From the NCBI GenBank assembly GCA_028015205.1, contig CM051519.1, forward strand, positions 46,914,979-46,978,978: a stretch of DNA of 64,000 bases, given 5' to 3'. The notes under the pieces are model-generated. The model saw only the letters and a program-made list of their open reading frames with translations. It searched no databases and was not told the DNA's origin. This DNA is from Mytilisepta virgata. Taxonomy: Eukaryota > Mollusca > Bivalvia > Mytilida > Mytilidae. Each line of letters starts with the position of its first letter. Position 1 is the stretch's first letter. A program made the position numbers and the translations under genes. Shown in pieces: positions 11,481 to 22,800 of this stretch.

Positions 11481-12730
11481 ATGGCGGCAAGTTACCTTAA
11501 GTCAAAATGTTCATGGATGAATGAAACAATAAATGAACTTCTTGACTTTATGCAAGAGAGGCCGTTCGTGTTGGATGTCAAAAGCAAGGCGTACTATGAA
11601 ATGAAAATTTATGAAAAGTTAAATATCAGGGGTAAGTTTTCTGTGTGAGTAAACAATTTATACATATGATTTGTCATCGTATGGTGTTTTACTGATTTGT
11701 ACACAATTCGTTCTAAGTATTGCCATATATTCCTCAAAGTCAGCCATATTTGTTTTTCTTTTAATTTCCACAAATTGCAACTTGGCGGTAACAAACCTTT
11801 GATCAAACTTTTATCATGTAAACGGACAGGAAATAATGAGCTTTATACTGCAATCGTTCTATTTGAGCAAGCAAACTGCGTTGTCAGTATATTTGTAAGT
11901 GATATACGGTCACTGGTGGACTATAACATTTAGGCCACATCTAATTGACCTGATTTACGAGACTGAAATGAATAAACTGACTTCAGTCTTTAGAACAAAA
12001 TTTCAATACTTGTTCTCTTGTTGCTTATTTTTTATTGTTTAAAAAAAAATTGCAGCCAAAACTTTCTTTTATTTTAATAATCTGATACGACTATCAATAC
12101 TATACCTTTTCGTGGATCTTTGAAAGGTGGGTTCTCCCGCCAAATCAACTGGGGCCTCATTAGGGTAACAAATGTTTTAAATAATTGTAAAATTGGTCGT
12201 AATATCCCCTAATATCACCAAAGATTGCAGTATAAAGACAATAACAGTGCACTGACTTGACATAAAATTCGATATACATATTCGGCACGAATCGGAGAAA
12301 ATGCTCTCAAAACTGTCGCATTCACCCCTTCCTCCCTGATTATAAGTCTCATTGGATATCGATTTTATGTCAAGCCAATGGACTGTTATCGTCTATTGAT
12401 ATTGTGAAGATATCATCACACATATCTTTGTGTCATTTTATGACAGCCAGTTGGCAAGTATTGATGGTTGATAAAACTAACATAACGCGTAGAACATAAT
12501 TGTGAAAATTAAAAAGGCACTCTAGTTCATGGCCAGCAATTATGATAGATTTACATCCAATCAAGAACATATGAATTAAGTTTTGATAGGTTTTGTTTAC
12601 CAAAAAGCAATAATGCTATTTATATTTCATATTTTCAGGTGCTTTAGTAGGTGGAAGTGTTGGACTTTTAAAGGATAGTTGGGAGTTCCTTTCAAAACCA
12701 TTTAGTTTAGTAAATAATCCCCGCCGATAG
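11481..12730 (+). CDS. Candidate two-exon gene, MADF/SANT-like N-terminus, 80 aa
   Basis: Exon 1 (11481-11631) opens with ATG in a favourable context (A at -3, G at +4), encodes 50 residues plus one base, and ends at a consensus donor G|GTAAGT. Exon 2 (12639-12730) follows a good acceptor (TTTCATATTTTCAG) and closes with TAG. The two total 243 nt, exactly 81 codons with the stop. Residues 12-43, with W12, the helix ETINELLDFMQ and then ERPFVLDVKSKAYYE, look like the first half of a MADF domain (DNA-binding, SANT-related, common in PIF/Harbinger accessory proteins). Exon 2 adds a glycine-rich stretch that does not resemble the rest of a MADF domain, so the product would be truncated. Alternatives are the 5' end of a longer gene with another second exon, or a decayed transposon gene. 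The splice match is seen; function is inferred. Confidence 0.42.
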
Positions 12731-13196
12731 AACTACTGATGTTATCTTGCCTTGATTTGAAGTCTTATTAGGCTAATTATATACTTTGAAAGTTGCCGAA
12801 ATCGCCGACAGACAAATTTTAATTACATGAATAGTTACGTGACAGTTTGATGTAAGAAGATCAATATGGACATAAAAACAACATACATTTTCTGGCATTC
12901 GATCACAAAAACCTAAATTATGAAGATAGAAATGTGTGACAGCGATATCCCAGATGCAAGGTGTCAAGTGGTCCTATATTCCTATATTTCCAGGCAATTC
13001 CTATATCTCCTATATTTCACTGAAAATTCCTACATTTTCACCCTTTTTCCTATATTTTAAAAAAAAAGTTGGAAAAACATATATTATAAGAAAAAGTATT
13101 AATAGTGGAATGAATCACATTATATTGGTGGAATGATTCAAATTATGTATTTAGGCTCTAGTTGGTTTTAGTGCTTATACTTATTGATCATAGTAT
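12731..13196. other. Intergenic, short CCTATATTT-rich tract
   Basis: No gene is seen. At about 12970-13060 the word TCCTATATTTCC and its variants recur in an irregular pyrimidine-rich tract. The rest is AT-rich sequence leading to the 5' LTR. Confidence 0.5.
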
Positions 13197-13535
13197 TATA
13201 ACCAGTATATTTGGGATGTGAATTTTCAAATTAAGAAAATGTTTAAATATTGTTTATTCTGGAATAGAAGTAAATTATTTTAGGTATTGACTTATATTGA
13301 TTTTTGGAAATTATATTCATTATGTTTTAATTGTGTAATGTTAATCTGGATTAAGGAAGGTGTAATATATAATCTAACACATACATGTACATGTATGATT
13401 GCAAAACCAAGAATTTTAGAGTCACATTTAACTTTGTTCTGTTAATTGGTGTGTCATAAATATTAATACTTATTAGCTAAACTGTATGTTAATTGTATGT
13501 TGTCAGACAGTTACTAAATATAAGATAACACAATA
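13197..13535 (+). repeat. 5' long terminal repeat
   Basis: This 339-bp repeat matches 20169-20485 at roughly 95% by eye apart from one extra 22-base stretch near 13350. Shared blocks include TTGTCAGACAGTTACTAAAT. A canonical TG start, TATA position and primer-binding site could not be assigned. Confidence 0.88.
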
Positions 13536-13552
13536 GTGATATATAAGAAAAA

Positions 13553-13777
13553 CATTTTTTACTGCAAGACACACACCAGAGAAACTCCTCTGGTACCGAG
13601 GAAGTGATGTAGGATTTGAAAGACAGACCAGAGCCACCATATCTCCAATAGGAAGATACATGATTTCTGAGTATGCAGAGGTGAGTCATCCATTTTTTAT
13701 AATCTTATATGACACCAATACTTTTTTAGTTATTGTTAAGGTCTTCAGTATAATTTTTGGATATCCCTCTTTTAAAG
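13553..13777 (+). other. Possible leader exon and intron of the LTR element
   Basis: An open frame runs to a consensus donor GAG|GTGAGT at 13680/13681. A plausible acceptor ending in AAAG at 13777 lies eight bases before the ATG of the protease frame. Joining them does not keep the upstream frame open into pol, so if real this is a spliced leader rather than a gag-pol fusion. Alternatively it is a decayed gag scrap. Confidence 0.25.
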
Positions 13778-13784
13778 GCTCAAA

Positions 13785-16700
13785 ATGTCTGGACCTAAGA
13801 ATCCTAATCCTTTCTTGGCTCTTATAGCCCCATTAAACAAGAATATTATTCAGATTCAAATTGGTTCAAAGCCAATATCAGCGCTCTTAGACACAGGTGC
13901 GTCGATTTCTTTTATTTCATTATTATGTTTCCAAAAATGCTTAAAAAATGTCAAAATTCAGAAAGAAGCATATCATAATATTGTAACTGCTTGTGGTGAA
14001 AAATTCCCGGTTTATGGTAAAGTAGAAGTAAAATTAAACGTAAATCATTTGATAATATTTCAAGAAATGCTTATTTTAGAACATTTAGCTTACAACGTCA
14101 TTTTAGGTTTAGATTTTCTATCTTCAAATAAAGCAAATATTGATTTTATGAGTAATACTTTGTCAATTCAAGACAACTTATTAGATGTTCCGTTAAATAG
14201 TTTAGAAACTGAAGAACATTATGGACAGGTAAAAACTATAATTCCTGTAAATATTCCCCCTCATTCTGGAATGAACATTCCAGTTAAAGTTTTCGTCAGA
14301 AATAAAAGATTAAGTTCAGTTTTGATAGAACCTAAAACATCAAATAATGTCAAAAGTATTGTTGGTTCATAAGTTTTAGTTAAACTGCATGATAGCAAAG
14401 CAATGTACAGAGTATTAAATCCAAGTATGGTTGTAAAACTCAAGAAAAATATAAATATCGCCAAAGCATATGAAATTGATAGTAACTGCATTTTTGCTTT
14501 AGATGAAGATAATACAGAAGGCAAAACTATTCAAAATTTTGATCAAGAAGAAATTTCTCAGTTAGGAATAAAAATAAATGAAAATTTGAGAGCAGATCAA
14601 AAGGCAGCATTAATCGATTTAATTTCTAGAAATAGGAATTTGTTTGCAAAAGATATGTCAGAACTAGGGAAAACTAACCTGTAGTATCATACAATAGATA
14701 CCGGTGAGGCAGCACCAGTCCGGTCTGCACCTTATAGACAATCCCCTGATTTAAGACGCGAAACTGAAAGGCAGATCATTGAAATGTTGGAAAATGATAT
14801 CATTGAACCCTCTACATCTGAATGGTCCAGTCCCATTGTATTGGTAGCCAAAAAGTCAAAAGATAAGGATGGAAACAAACAATATAGATTTGCCATTGAT
14901 TATAGGAAGTTGAATAAAGTCACTGTGCCCACACCATTTCCTATTCCTAGAATTGATGATGTTTTTGACACAGTCACTGATTCCAAATGTTCAGTTTTCA
15001 CAGTACTTGACATTATGAGTGGATTTTTCCAAATACCCTTAGACCCTGAAACAAAACCCAAGACAGCATTTGTAACCCACCAAGGTTTATACCAATTTAA
15101 ATGATTAAGTTTTGGTTTAACGAATGCACCAATGGCATACCAGATGTTCATGCCTAAAGTCCTAAGAGACCTAAACTCGAAAATAGCTCTAGTATACATT
15201 GATTATATTCTTATTTTTAGCAAAAATTTTAAAGAACATTTAAAACACTTACAGTTGGTTTTTAATAAATTGAAACAAGCAAGTTTAACACCAAACCCTT
15301 CAAAATGCCATTTTGCTAAAGAAGAAGTTCATTATTTAGGCCATATTTTGTCAAAAGAAGGTAAAAAAGTTGACCCAGAAAAAACATCTGCTGTTCAAGC
15401 CTATCCTGTCCCCAAAAATGTCCAACAAGTTAGAAGTTTTCTTGGTCTCTGTAATTACTACAGAAAGTTTGTTCAAGATTATGCAAAAATAGGTAGGCCA
15501 TTAACTCAGTTAATATGTAAGGACGAAATATTCCTCTGGAAACCAGACTGCCAATCAGCTTTTGAAACTCTTAAGCAAAAACTAGTTTCAGCACCAATTT
15601 TGATATTTCCTGATTTCAACAAGCCATTTGTCCTACGTGTAGATGCCTCTGATTTTGCCATAGGGTATATTCTTGGTCAATGCGATCCTGTTACCAAACT
15701 GGAACATGTTGTGGCTTATGGCGGAAGAAATTTACACCCCCATGAGAAGAAATGGCATATAAATGATAAAGAGGGCCTTGCATTAAAAGAAGCCATTATC
15801 CAGTTCAAACCTTATTTGGCAGCTAACAAATTTAAGGTCTTCACTGACAACATCACAGTTCATTGGTTAGACTCCATCAAAAATGCACAAGGCAGACTTT
15901 GTCGATAGGCTCTTGACCTTCAAGACTACAACTTTGAAATTATCCATCGTCCAGGAAAAATCAACAATGGAGATGCTCTGTCAAGAAGAGAATATCAATC
16001 TCCAACCCAGCTATATTTCCATACTCAGAAAAACAGGAATCCGTTGCTTCCTTACAAACTAACAAAAACTCCAATGCAGTCACCTTTGAATATGTTTGGG
16101 ATGATAAACAAGAGAAGTCAATGCTATCCAGCATTACTGATGAAGAGTCAGCTTTGTTAGATTCCCAAATAGATCCTGACCACCTTAGGCAAAGGAACAC
16201 ATTCCGTCATTTGCAGAGACAATGTCCAGATTATGTTCCAATATTTCATTATAAGTTAAATGGAGAGGTGCCACAAGACAGACAAAAGGCAATAGAGTTG
16301 GTGGCCAAAGCCCACCATTATGAAATAGAGGATGTACCACTTCCTGAATACTCGCTCCAAAAAGTTACCTAAGGGCCAAAATAATGTGAAACAGCTAGCC
16401 ATTCCACGACCATCAAGGAAGGAAGTTCTGGAGGCTTACCATGACAACATTATTGGTTGCCATAAGGGTAAAGAGAGAACGTTTGATGCCATCAGACAAC
16501 ATATTATTGGCCAAATATGTACACTGATATTTGCACCTTTGTTAAGACTTGTGAGCTATGCCAACAATCTAAGAGGGACACACATCGCCATCCAATTCCA
16601 CTTCAGCCAATTCCAATTGAAGAAATGTTTGCAAAGTGGCACATGGATATTTTGGAACTTCCCCTGACTCCAGAAAAGTACAGATATCTTCTTTTAGTGG

Positions 16701-18378
16701 TAGATAGTGGATCCAAATGGTGTGAAGCCTTCCCTTTGAAATTCACAAGAGGCCACAGAAATAGCTACTGTTTTATTTAAGGAAATAATATCAAGATATG
16801 GAGCTCCTCTCTACCATCGTCTCAGATCGTGGTCAGAATTTTCTGTCCATTGGTATCAGTTTTATGTGAATTGTTACAAATAAAACGTCATTACACAAGT
16901 GCATACCATCCCCAGACCAATGCAACATGTGAGCGTATGAATTCCTTTATTATACAGGCACTTCGTACTTACTGTGAGAAACAAAGACTAGCCAAACTTT
17001 ATTGCACCAATTATGATGGCGTACAGAATGACGCCAGCAACTCAGTCTATACAGTTCTCTCCTTTCCGTTTACTGTTTGGACAAGAATGAGGGCCCCAAT
17101 TGATGTTGCGTTGATTCCAAAACCGTCAATGGCTAGGAACCACAAGAATCATCTTGATAATGGCATCAAGCAACTGAACATTACAAGAATATTTGCTGCA
17201 GAAAACATCAAGACTGCTTAGGAGGAATACAAAACCCAGCATGACAAGAAGGCGAAGGGACCAAAGTTTTTACTAGGGGATAAAGTATGGTTACACTGCC
17301 CAACAACCCCAAAAGGACAGTCACCAAAATTAATCAAACGATGGATAGGCCCATATACTATCACTCAACTTGGACCACATCCCACCTACAAGTTAAGGAG
17401 TGATAGGAATAATAAACTCTTAAAAGCTTTTGTAAATGCTGGTAGGCTGAAAGTATACAACAGTGTAACAGACCGTCCAGATTATCTTTTGAATGATGAT
17501 GAAGATGATTCTGATGATGATGCTGTTCATGATGCCATTTCTGCTGAAAACATGCAACAACCTGTTAACAAAACACAGACTTCATCACAAATTGATGCTC
17601 AACCAAAATCTTCCCAGAAATCCCAGAATCCAGCTGTAGGAAGAACTTCCCAAGCTGATCAACAAATAAAGACTCAATAAAGCCATATGATGATGTTGAG
17701 AAGATTTTATCATCAGCATGGGTGAATAAAATGCTCTGTTATAGAGTTAAGTTGAAAAATATCTCAGGAACTGAATGGGTGCATAAGCATCAAGTCCCGG
17801 AACTGATGAGAAGACATTTTCATGAAAGCAGGACCTAAAGTGGAAAGCGAAGAAAAAGACCCCTCCACAAAAACAAGCATAAATTCTTTAATTCAGCAGA
17901 TCAAAAAGAAACCGTAAACTCAATTGACAAGGCTGAAGAAAGGGAAGTAACTACCAGACCAGTTCTTAAATGGGAAAAGTTTCTAGTTCAAGCAGTGAAA
18001 TATGAGAACAATAGGTTCTACTTGAGAACACTTTTAAGAAATAACCAAATTACCCCATACACCCCGTTACACAAAGTAAATAATGAGGATCAATATGCAT
18101 TCCTACAATTATTAGAGTATTTTAAGTGAGAAACCTATTTCCAAAGCATTTTATACCTTCTTGGTGATAGACCAGTACAGGAATCTGGTGGTTCATTTGT
18201 GTCAGGATCTCTCATATCCCATTTCAGAATAGAAGAAGGTATCCCCACATGTTATATCCATTATAAGCAGAAACACCTGTACGATCCCGAATGGATACCC
18301 ATGGAAGAATGTCCCCCAGGGTTACTACTTGACTTTGAAGAAATGTATGAAAAGCATTTTTGTGCATGTTACCAGTAA
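13785..18378 (+). pseudogene. Broken pol: protease, RT, RNase H, integrase, chromo-like tail
   Basis: The protease active site LDTGAS lies near 13890. RT runs from about 14784, with SFGLTNAP near 15110 and the catalytic motif at 15195-15206 reading YIDY, so the second catalytic aspartate is lost. RNase H spans about 15640-15850. The integrase zinc finger spans about 16440-16570 and the core carries YHPQTN near 16900. One frame is kept from 13785 to 15908 with in-frame stops at 14370, 14682, 15102 and 15906. Integrase is further split by small frameshifts (about 16.0, 16.33, 16.51 and 16.77 kb) and stops at 17219 and 17678. An acidic linker (17489-17530) and two chromo-like segments (about 17685-17838 and 18200-18378) follow. 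The element cannot move on its own. Confidence 0.88.
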
Positions 18379-19018
18379 AATAAGTTGACCTTACATTGAC
18401 TGCTTCCCTTATTTTCCATGCATTTCACATGAAGAGTGTTTATTAATCTGAAGTCGTGGTTAGTACACTTATATTTGTGGTGAGAGTGTCTGCGAGTTGA
18501 AACCTGCTGGACAATATGATGTGACCCAATCACATTAGTAGTTTTCACTGTTCAGTTCCTTAAATTGCAGGTAGACGACACAGCTACTGATGTACATTTT
18601 TAACCATTCAACTTTCATTACTACCATATTTCATCGGAAATGTAAGGAGAAATATAAAATGATTGCTATTTAAACAAGCATTAGCCATCATTTGAGAAAT
18701 AGTCGAGTTCTGACATATCAAAGCAAAACAACAAAAAGAAAGATTTCTTTTGTTCTGTCTCACAACTCAAGAGGTTTTTACAAATTTTGTTCAAAGAATA
18801 AGGCAGAGTAGATTAATTTCATAAAACATTATTTTTCTCCCTTATTTTCATTGATCCCACGATAATCCTTAAGTATGTAGAGCCAATATGAGCATTCCCA
18901 TGATAAAGAAATCTCCTTAATTTTAATATTTTGATTTAACTAATTCATGTTTATGAAGGTGTCATATTTGATTATGATTTTGGCTGATTTCACTATTAAT
19001 GGTACAACATTAACTGTC

Positions 19019-19345
19019 GGTGTTACTGGTACATTGTACAACGTTGGATGTAGGTGTTACTGGTACATGTTACAACGTTGAATGTAGGTGTTACTGGTAC
19101 ATGGTACAACGTTAGATGTAGGTGTTACTGGTACATTGTACAACGTTGGGTGTAGGTGTTACTGGTACATTGTACAACGTTGGATGTAGGTGTTACTGGT
19201 ACATGTTACAACGTTGGATGTAGGTGTTACTGGTACATGGTACATTGCTGGATGTTGGTGTTACTAGAAGTTGGTACATCGTTGGATGTTGGAGTTACTA
19301 GAACTTGGTACAACGTAAGATGTTGGTGTAACTAGTAGTGGTTCA
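19019..19345. repeat. 34-bp minisatellite, about 10 units, inside the LTR element
   Basis: Units starting GGTGTTACTGGTACAT begin at 19019, 19053, 19087, 19121, 19155, 19189, 19223, 19257, 19291 and 19325, an exact 34-bp period. Divergence rises towards the right end. There are no unique spacers, so it is not CRISPR-like. The period is not a multiple of three, so it is not coding. Confidence 0.92.
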
Positions 19346-20160
19346 TACATGACTTAATCGATTCCAGTTCGGAAGTTTTCATTCTAGGACTTTGTGGATA
19401 TATTTAAATACTTGAAACTGAATTGAACTAATAAACCAAATAGTGTGGCATTTATTAAATATCAAAAATAGAATGAATAAGAATTAAAGATATTCTGTGG
19501 TATATTCCGTTACGCGATTTAACATGAACATTTTTTTCCCTTCAGAATTTTGTCTTGTTTCAGCTTATGTGTATATATATTTAAGTAAATTGCATTTGTA
19601 ATTCTTTTGTTTTAACTGATGCTAAATTTCTTTTGCAATTCTATTTGAATGTGATATTTTTGTTATCTATCAGCTTATTATATTATTACTATTGCACTTC
19701 AAAAATTATTATAATTGTGTCTGTTTCAGATTGATCTTACCTTATTGTTTTTTCCCGAGGTTTTAATGGCTTTTGTTTCAGCTTTTAATTATATCATTAT
19801 TTCAGTTTATAGTTTTTTAAGATTATGTAATTGATATGTTGCAATCATCAACCCCCCCTACCCACTAAATTAAATGCCTATATCTATACTTCATGAAGTA
19901 TAACAATGAGCTCATTGCTTATGCGAGGGTAGGACAATGTCTACATTGGTGAACTTGCTGTAACATCCCCAATGTTGACAATCTATATCTGAGCATCCCT
20001 AGATCTTTTGGGGTTTTTTTAACACTTGTTGTAGTTCAGCAAAATTTATGTAGATATGAATACCGGTAGTATAAAAATTATTGTCATTTTACTTGTTTAT
20101 TGTAGTTGTTAATTATTCCATACACTGTCCGATTGCAAGAGCAATCTTTTTGGGAACAAT

Positions 20161-20168
20161 GGGGAGAG
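20161..20168 (+). other. Polypurine tract before the 3' LTR
   Basis: GGGGAGAG lies immediately upstream of the 3' LTR start at 20169, where second-strand priming of an LTR retrotransposon would occur. Confidence 0.6.
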
Positions 20169-20485
20169 TATAACCAGTATATCTGGGATGTGAATATTCA
20201 AATTAAGAAAATGTTTAAATATTGTTTATTCTAGAATAGAAGTAAATTATTTTAGGTATTGACTTATATTGATTTTTAGAAATTATATTCAGTATGTTTT
20301 AATTGTTTAATGTTAATCTTAATCTAACATATACATGTACATGTATGATTGCATAACAAAGACTTTTAGAGTCACATTTAACTTTGTTCTATTAATTGGT
20401 GTGTCATAAATATTAATACTTATTAGCTAAACTGTATGTTAATTGTATGTTGTCAGACAGTTACTAAATATTAGATAACACAATA
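20169..20485 (+). repeat. 3' long terminal repeat
   Basis: This 317-bp copy of the 5' LTR lacks its 22-base stretch. It begins TATAACCAGTATATCTGGG directly after a purine tract and ends ACACAATA. Confidence 0.88.
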
Positions 20486-22129
20486 CAAATGTTATATAGT
20501 GGGCATTAGACTTTAAATTGTGCGAGAATGTGGATTTCATCTATCATCTAGATTTCCCAACCTTATTTGTAACCAGACAATGAGAAACCATCCGTCTTGT
20601 CTTGGTTATAGTATTAAGCTAGCCGCTTATGTAGCAAAATGATTTGTTGTTTTTATTAATGTAGGAGTTTTCATGTATTTTGCATTTCAGTGAATCTCTC
20701 ACAGAACACATGTGGGTTACTTGACTGCAGACCATTTGTACTATTTTTACATTATGTTTTTAAATACAGAGCTTTTAAATAACATGCACGAAGGCTACAT
20801 GTGCTTTTTACGAGTAAATGAAGAAAATATGTTTTCGGCAACAATTCGTAGAAGAAAAAAAAATAAATAAGGAAAACAAGGGAATCTTACTTTTAAAAAT
20901 TTATCTTTGGTATTCATCAATGAAATTAAATTTTGAAGGGCGAGCGGAAAACGTCGAGATAACCAGGGAATATATCTTTTTATAATTTATTTATTCTTGC
21001 TACTGGAATTTTTTCCGCAACATCCTTTACACCTTTTCATCAGTGTGGTTAAATACACAATATTTGTTCTTCAAATTTCCGAGCCCACTCTAATCCCCCC
21101 ACTCGAATAAATTCATTTAAAATTTAAGCCCTGTTTTATTAAAAGACACAGAACACACAAAAACATATATTTTTTTTATATAAGATACATGTATGAATGC
21201 CTTTATAAGCCACGGAGAATTATTATCAACTACTCAATTGAAATTTTTTTCAAAAACAATGTAATGTTTAAAATGTTGAAGTAAAAATGAGAGAATAAGT
21301 CTTTCTTGAATATAGTTATAAATGGTTTTTTACGAAATCATGTTTGTGGACACTTTTAACAGAGAAAAATTTGATTTTGCAATACATGAGGTAGGTACCT
21401 ATCTACCTTAAAGTTAAGGGGAAACTTACGTGTTTTCTTGGTTTAAGATGTTTTATGAATACCACAAGTCAAATGGGCGGAGTTTCGTTAACTTAAGTGT
21501 TTCCTTAGTAAAATCTTTAATAACTCAAGTAGCTTTATGAATACGTGCCCTGATCACGCGTCACAATATAGACCCTGGTTCTGTTTATATTTATAAATTA
21601 TTTGTTCAATTTCAAGGACAGTCAACCCAAATCAAAATTGTGTTTGGTCTAAATCAAAGATGAACTGTCAGGAATTTCAAGAACTAACAATGTCTTATCA
21701 AATTTTTGCATGTTGTGATTCCAAATCTGATGATTTTGATATTTTAAATGTTCCTCAAGGTTTTGAATACTTTTATAAAAACAATCTAAAAAGTTTCACA
21801 AAAAATCAGGTGGTATTGTTATTATCAAAATTTCAATGACATTTAAATGTAATTTAAACTTTATTCCAAGTGGATCTGAATATGTTCTATGGTTAAATTA
21901 AATTTGAAACGCGATTAAAATCTAATTCTTAGTTGTGTGTATGTACCTCCGGAGAATTCTAGCTATTCGTCCACAGATGGATTCGAAGAACTAGAAATAG
22001 AAATTTTGTCTTTTTAAAACTAAAATATGTATTGTGCCCTTATGGTCGATTCTTATACTAGAAGTGGAACGAATGACGACTACATAGTTCCAAATAATAA
22101 ACTAACACAAATTTTGAATTTAGATGGTA
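20486..22129. other. Intergenic, nothing recognised
   Basis: AT-rich sequence without identifiable gene, RNA or element boundaries. Confidence 0.5.
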
Positions 22130-22640
22130 CAGACATATAAAGCGATTGTGTCCCTCCGTCTGTCCACCCGTCACATTTTCATGTGATATCAACTCCTTCT
22201 TCACTTTTGGGTTTAGGAATTTAATTGTACCCCCCCCCCCCCCCTCCCTACATCGAAGTTTGGGGTATATAGGTGTCTGTCTGTCCGTCCGTCTGTCAAA
22301 AATAACGTTGTTCACAACTCCACCTACATTACTTGCATGATTCTCAAGAAAGTTAGATCACTATATGGAGATGTGCATATCATCAGGAATTTCTGTTTGG
22401 ACAATAGATGTAAAAGATATGGCTGTTTGGACTTTGGCATTTTCTAACAAAACGTCGTTCCATATATTGTCTACAATCGCAATTCCTCCTACATTACTTG
22501 CATGATTCTTGTGAAACTGTAAAGAGTGTTAGATCACATTATGCATATTGTCAGGATTTTCTGTTTGGGTCAGTAGTTTGAAAAATATGATGATTTGAAC
22601 GTCTAGGCTTCAACACAGACATGTTACTTCAGGGTGTATT
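22130..22640. mobile_element. Small pearl-like element with two tandem units
   Basis: A CCGTCCGTCTGTC microsatellite (about 22275-22297, an ACGG-type tract on the other strand) is followed by two diverged units carrying CCTACATTACTTGCATGATT (about 22323 and 22489). The AACTCC-CCTAC words resemble AACTCCTCCTAC in the array at 7.1-9.4 kb. This suggests a distantly related, shorter element. A poly-C run lies at about 22227-22245. The boundaries are approximate. Confidence 0.45.
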
Positions 22641-22689
22641 AGTCTCTTTCAGGACAGTTTTAGTTTCTATATAGAATTGTTGCATACTA

Positions 22690-22800
22690 CCTGTAGATGC
22701 ACAATAAGGTTTAAGAATTTTGATTTTCTAAACAAGGGGACCACAGGAGTCGAACTACGAAAATTTTGAATTCAAACTTGTGACCTAAACTCCTCTTTCA
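22690..22800. repeat. Left part of a split tandem repeat
   Basis: A unit with TGCACAATAAGGTTTAAG and GTCGAACTACGAAAATTTT matches the units at about 25060, 25220 and 25350. The intervening 2.2 kb is inserted DNA. Confidence 0.6.

Larger units (their letters stand above)
13197..20485 (+). mobile_element. Decayed Ty3/gypsy LTR retrotransposon, gag absent
   Basis: Two direct repeats (13197-13535 and 20169-20485) flank a pol remnant read in the order protease, reverse transcriptase, RNase H, integrase, chromo-like tail. That order defines Ty3/gypsy (Metaviridae). A short purine tract precedes the 3' LTR. There is only about 250 bp between the 5' LTR and the protease frame, so no gag is present. 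Between pol and the 3' LTR lie 1.8 kb of non-coding DNA with a 34-bp minisatellite. LTR ends start TATAACC and finish ACACAATA rather than TG...CA, and no 5-bp target duplication is seen. The LTRs differ by a 22-base indel and roughly a dozen substitutions, so the copy is not recent. No envelope gene is visible. Confidence 0.9.

Noticed and set aside
19019..19345. CRISPR-like array
   Set aside because: Units are directly adjacent with no unique spacers, the host is eukaryotic, and the array lies within an LTR element.
13197..20485. An endogenous retrovirus with envelope, or an active Steamer-like element
   Set aside because: No envelope frame is present, pol is broken by stops and frameshifts, the RT catalytic motif is altered, and the LTR ends are unlike a TG...CA terminus.
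22146..22340. A short protein across the poly-C tract
   Set aside because: The frame is created by poly-C and CCGTCC microsatellites within a repeat element.
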